Assembly (NCBI GenBank): GCA_022712335.1
Contig: JALAGR010000083.1
Coordinates: 1 to 5,379 of the forward strand
Source: Pediococcus sp.
Lineage (GTDB): Bacteria > Bacillota > Bacilli > Lactobacillales > Lactobacillaceae
Direction of reading: 5' to 3'
DNA: 5,379 bases
Shown: positions 5,241 through 5,379 of the stretch, in pieces
Layout: each line of letters begins with the position of its first letter
Position numbering within the stretch: position 1 is the stretch's first letter
Translations under genes and position numbers: made by a program
Notes under the pieces: model-generated
Databases searched by the model: none
Told to the model about the DNA's origin: nothing
What the model saw: only the letters and a program-made list of their open reading frames with translations

Positions 5241-5379
5241 CTAATAAAAAGTTGCCAAACAAATTGTAGCAATATTAAAGTAAATTAAAATTGAAGTTAT
5301 ATCACTCAAAGTTGAAATAAACGGACCACTTGCAACGACTGGATCCATCCCTAATTTTTCCATAATAACTGGAATCAAA
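5241..5379 (-). CDS. mgtE: Magnesium transporter MgtE, C-terminal end (cut by window edge)
   Basis: The last 45 codons of an MgtE-type Mg2+ channel in the cytoplasmic membrane enter from the right edge and end at a TAG at 5243-5241. The visible protein begins LIPVIMEKLGMDPVVASGPF and continues ISTLSDITSILIYFNIATIC, which matches the final pore region and last transmembrane helix of MgtE. Two Asp residues, in MDP and in LSDIT, lie 14 residues apart, as do Asp418 and Asp432 of Thermus MgtE, the latter being the pore Mg2+-binding residue. The N-terminal sensing domain and CBS domains lie outside the window. It converges on cutC and shares the bidirectional terminator. Whether the rest of the gene is intact cannot be seen. 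Confidence 0.9.
   Translation of the reverse strand, partial: LIPVIMEKLGMDPVVASGPFISTLSDITSILIYFNIATICLATFY

Overview
The window looks like chromosomal DNA of a low-GC Gram-positive bacterium, most likely a member of the Lactobacillaceae. The basis is AT-rich coding sequence, strong AGGAGG-type ribosome binding sites, TGn-extended -10 promoters, a CcpA-type site, and proteins that resemble lactobacillal homologues (FtsK/SpoIIIE, TrmL/CspR, AI-2E family permease, GutA-like IIA protein, beta-propeller lactonase, CutC, MgtE). The family assignment is inference from protein and signal style. No mobile element, CRISPR array, tRNA or rRNA was seen.

Layout. A leftward gene series fills 1-3395. In transcription order it contains a GutA-like PTS IIA protein (3039-3395), an AI-2E family permease (1883-3025), a 52-codon basic-protein ORF that overlaps the permease stop codon (1732-1890), the tRNA wobble methylase trmL (1186-1704) and the amino-terminal half of an FtsK/SpoIIIE DNA translocase (2-1177, cut by the window edge). 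A rightward pair starts at 3534: a 7-bladed beta-propeller 6-phosphogluconolactonase (3534-4544) and cutC (4559-5188). They end at a strong bidirectional terminator (5199-5235), which they share with the convergent 3' end of an mgtE magnesium channel (5241-5379, cut by the window edge).

Regulation visible in the sequence. The two transcription units diverge from 3396-3533. Each has a TGn-extended -10 element, and the two elements form a 9-bp inverted repeat. A CcpA cre-like site lies between them, so carbon-catabolite control of one or both units is plausible. Inside the small ORF, just before trmL, lies an intrinsic-terminator hairpin. Its 5' arm can also pair with an upstream segment in a mutually exclusive stem. 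In both stems the single non-Watson-Crick pair is a U-G wobble on the transcribed strand, as expected for an attenuator-like element controlling read-through into trmL-ftsK.

The least conventional points are (i) the IIA protein, which keeps the GutA fold signature but has Gln where the phosphorylated His is expected, and (ii) the small ORF with its embedded terminator/anti-terminator. The other genes are ordinary housekeeping and metabolic genes.
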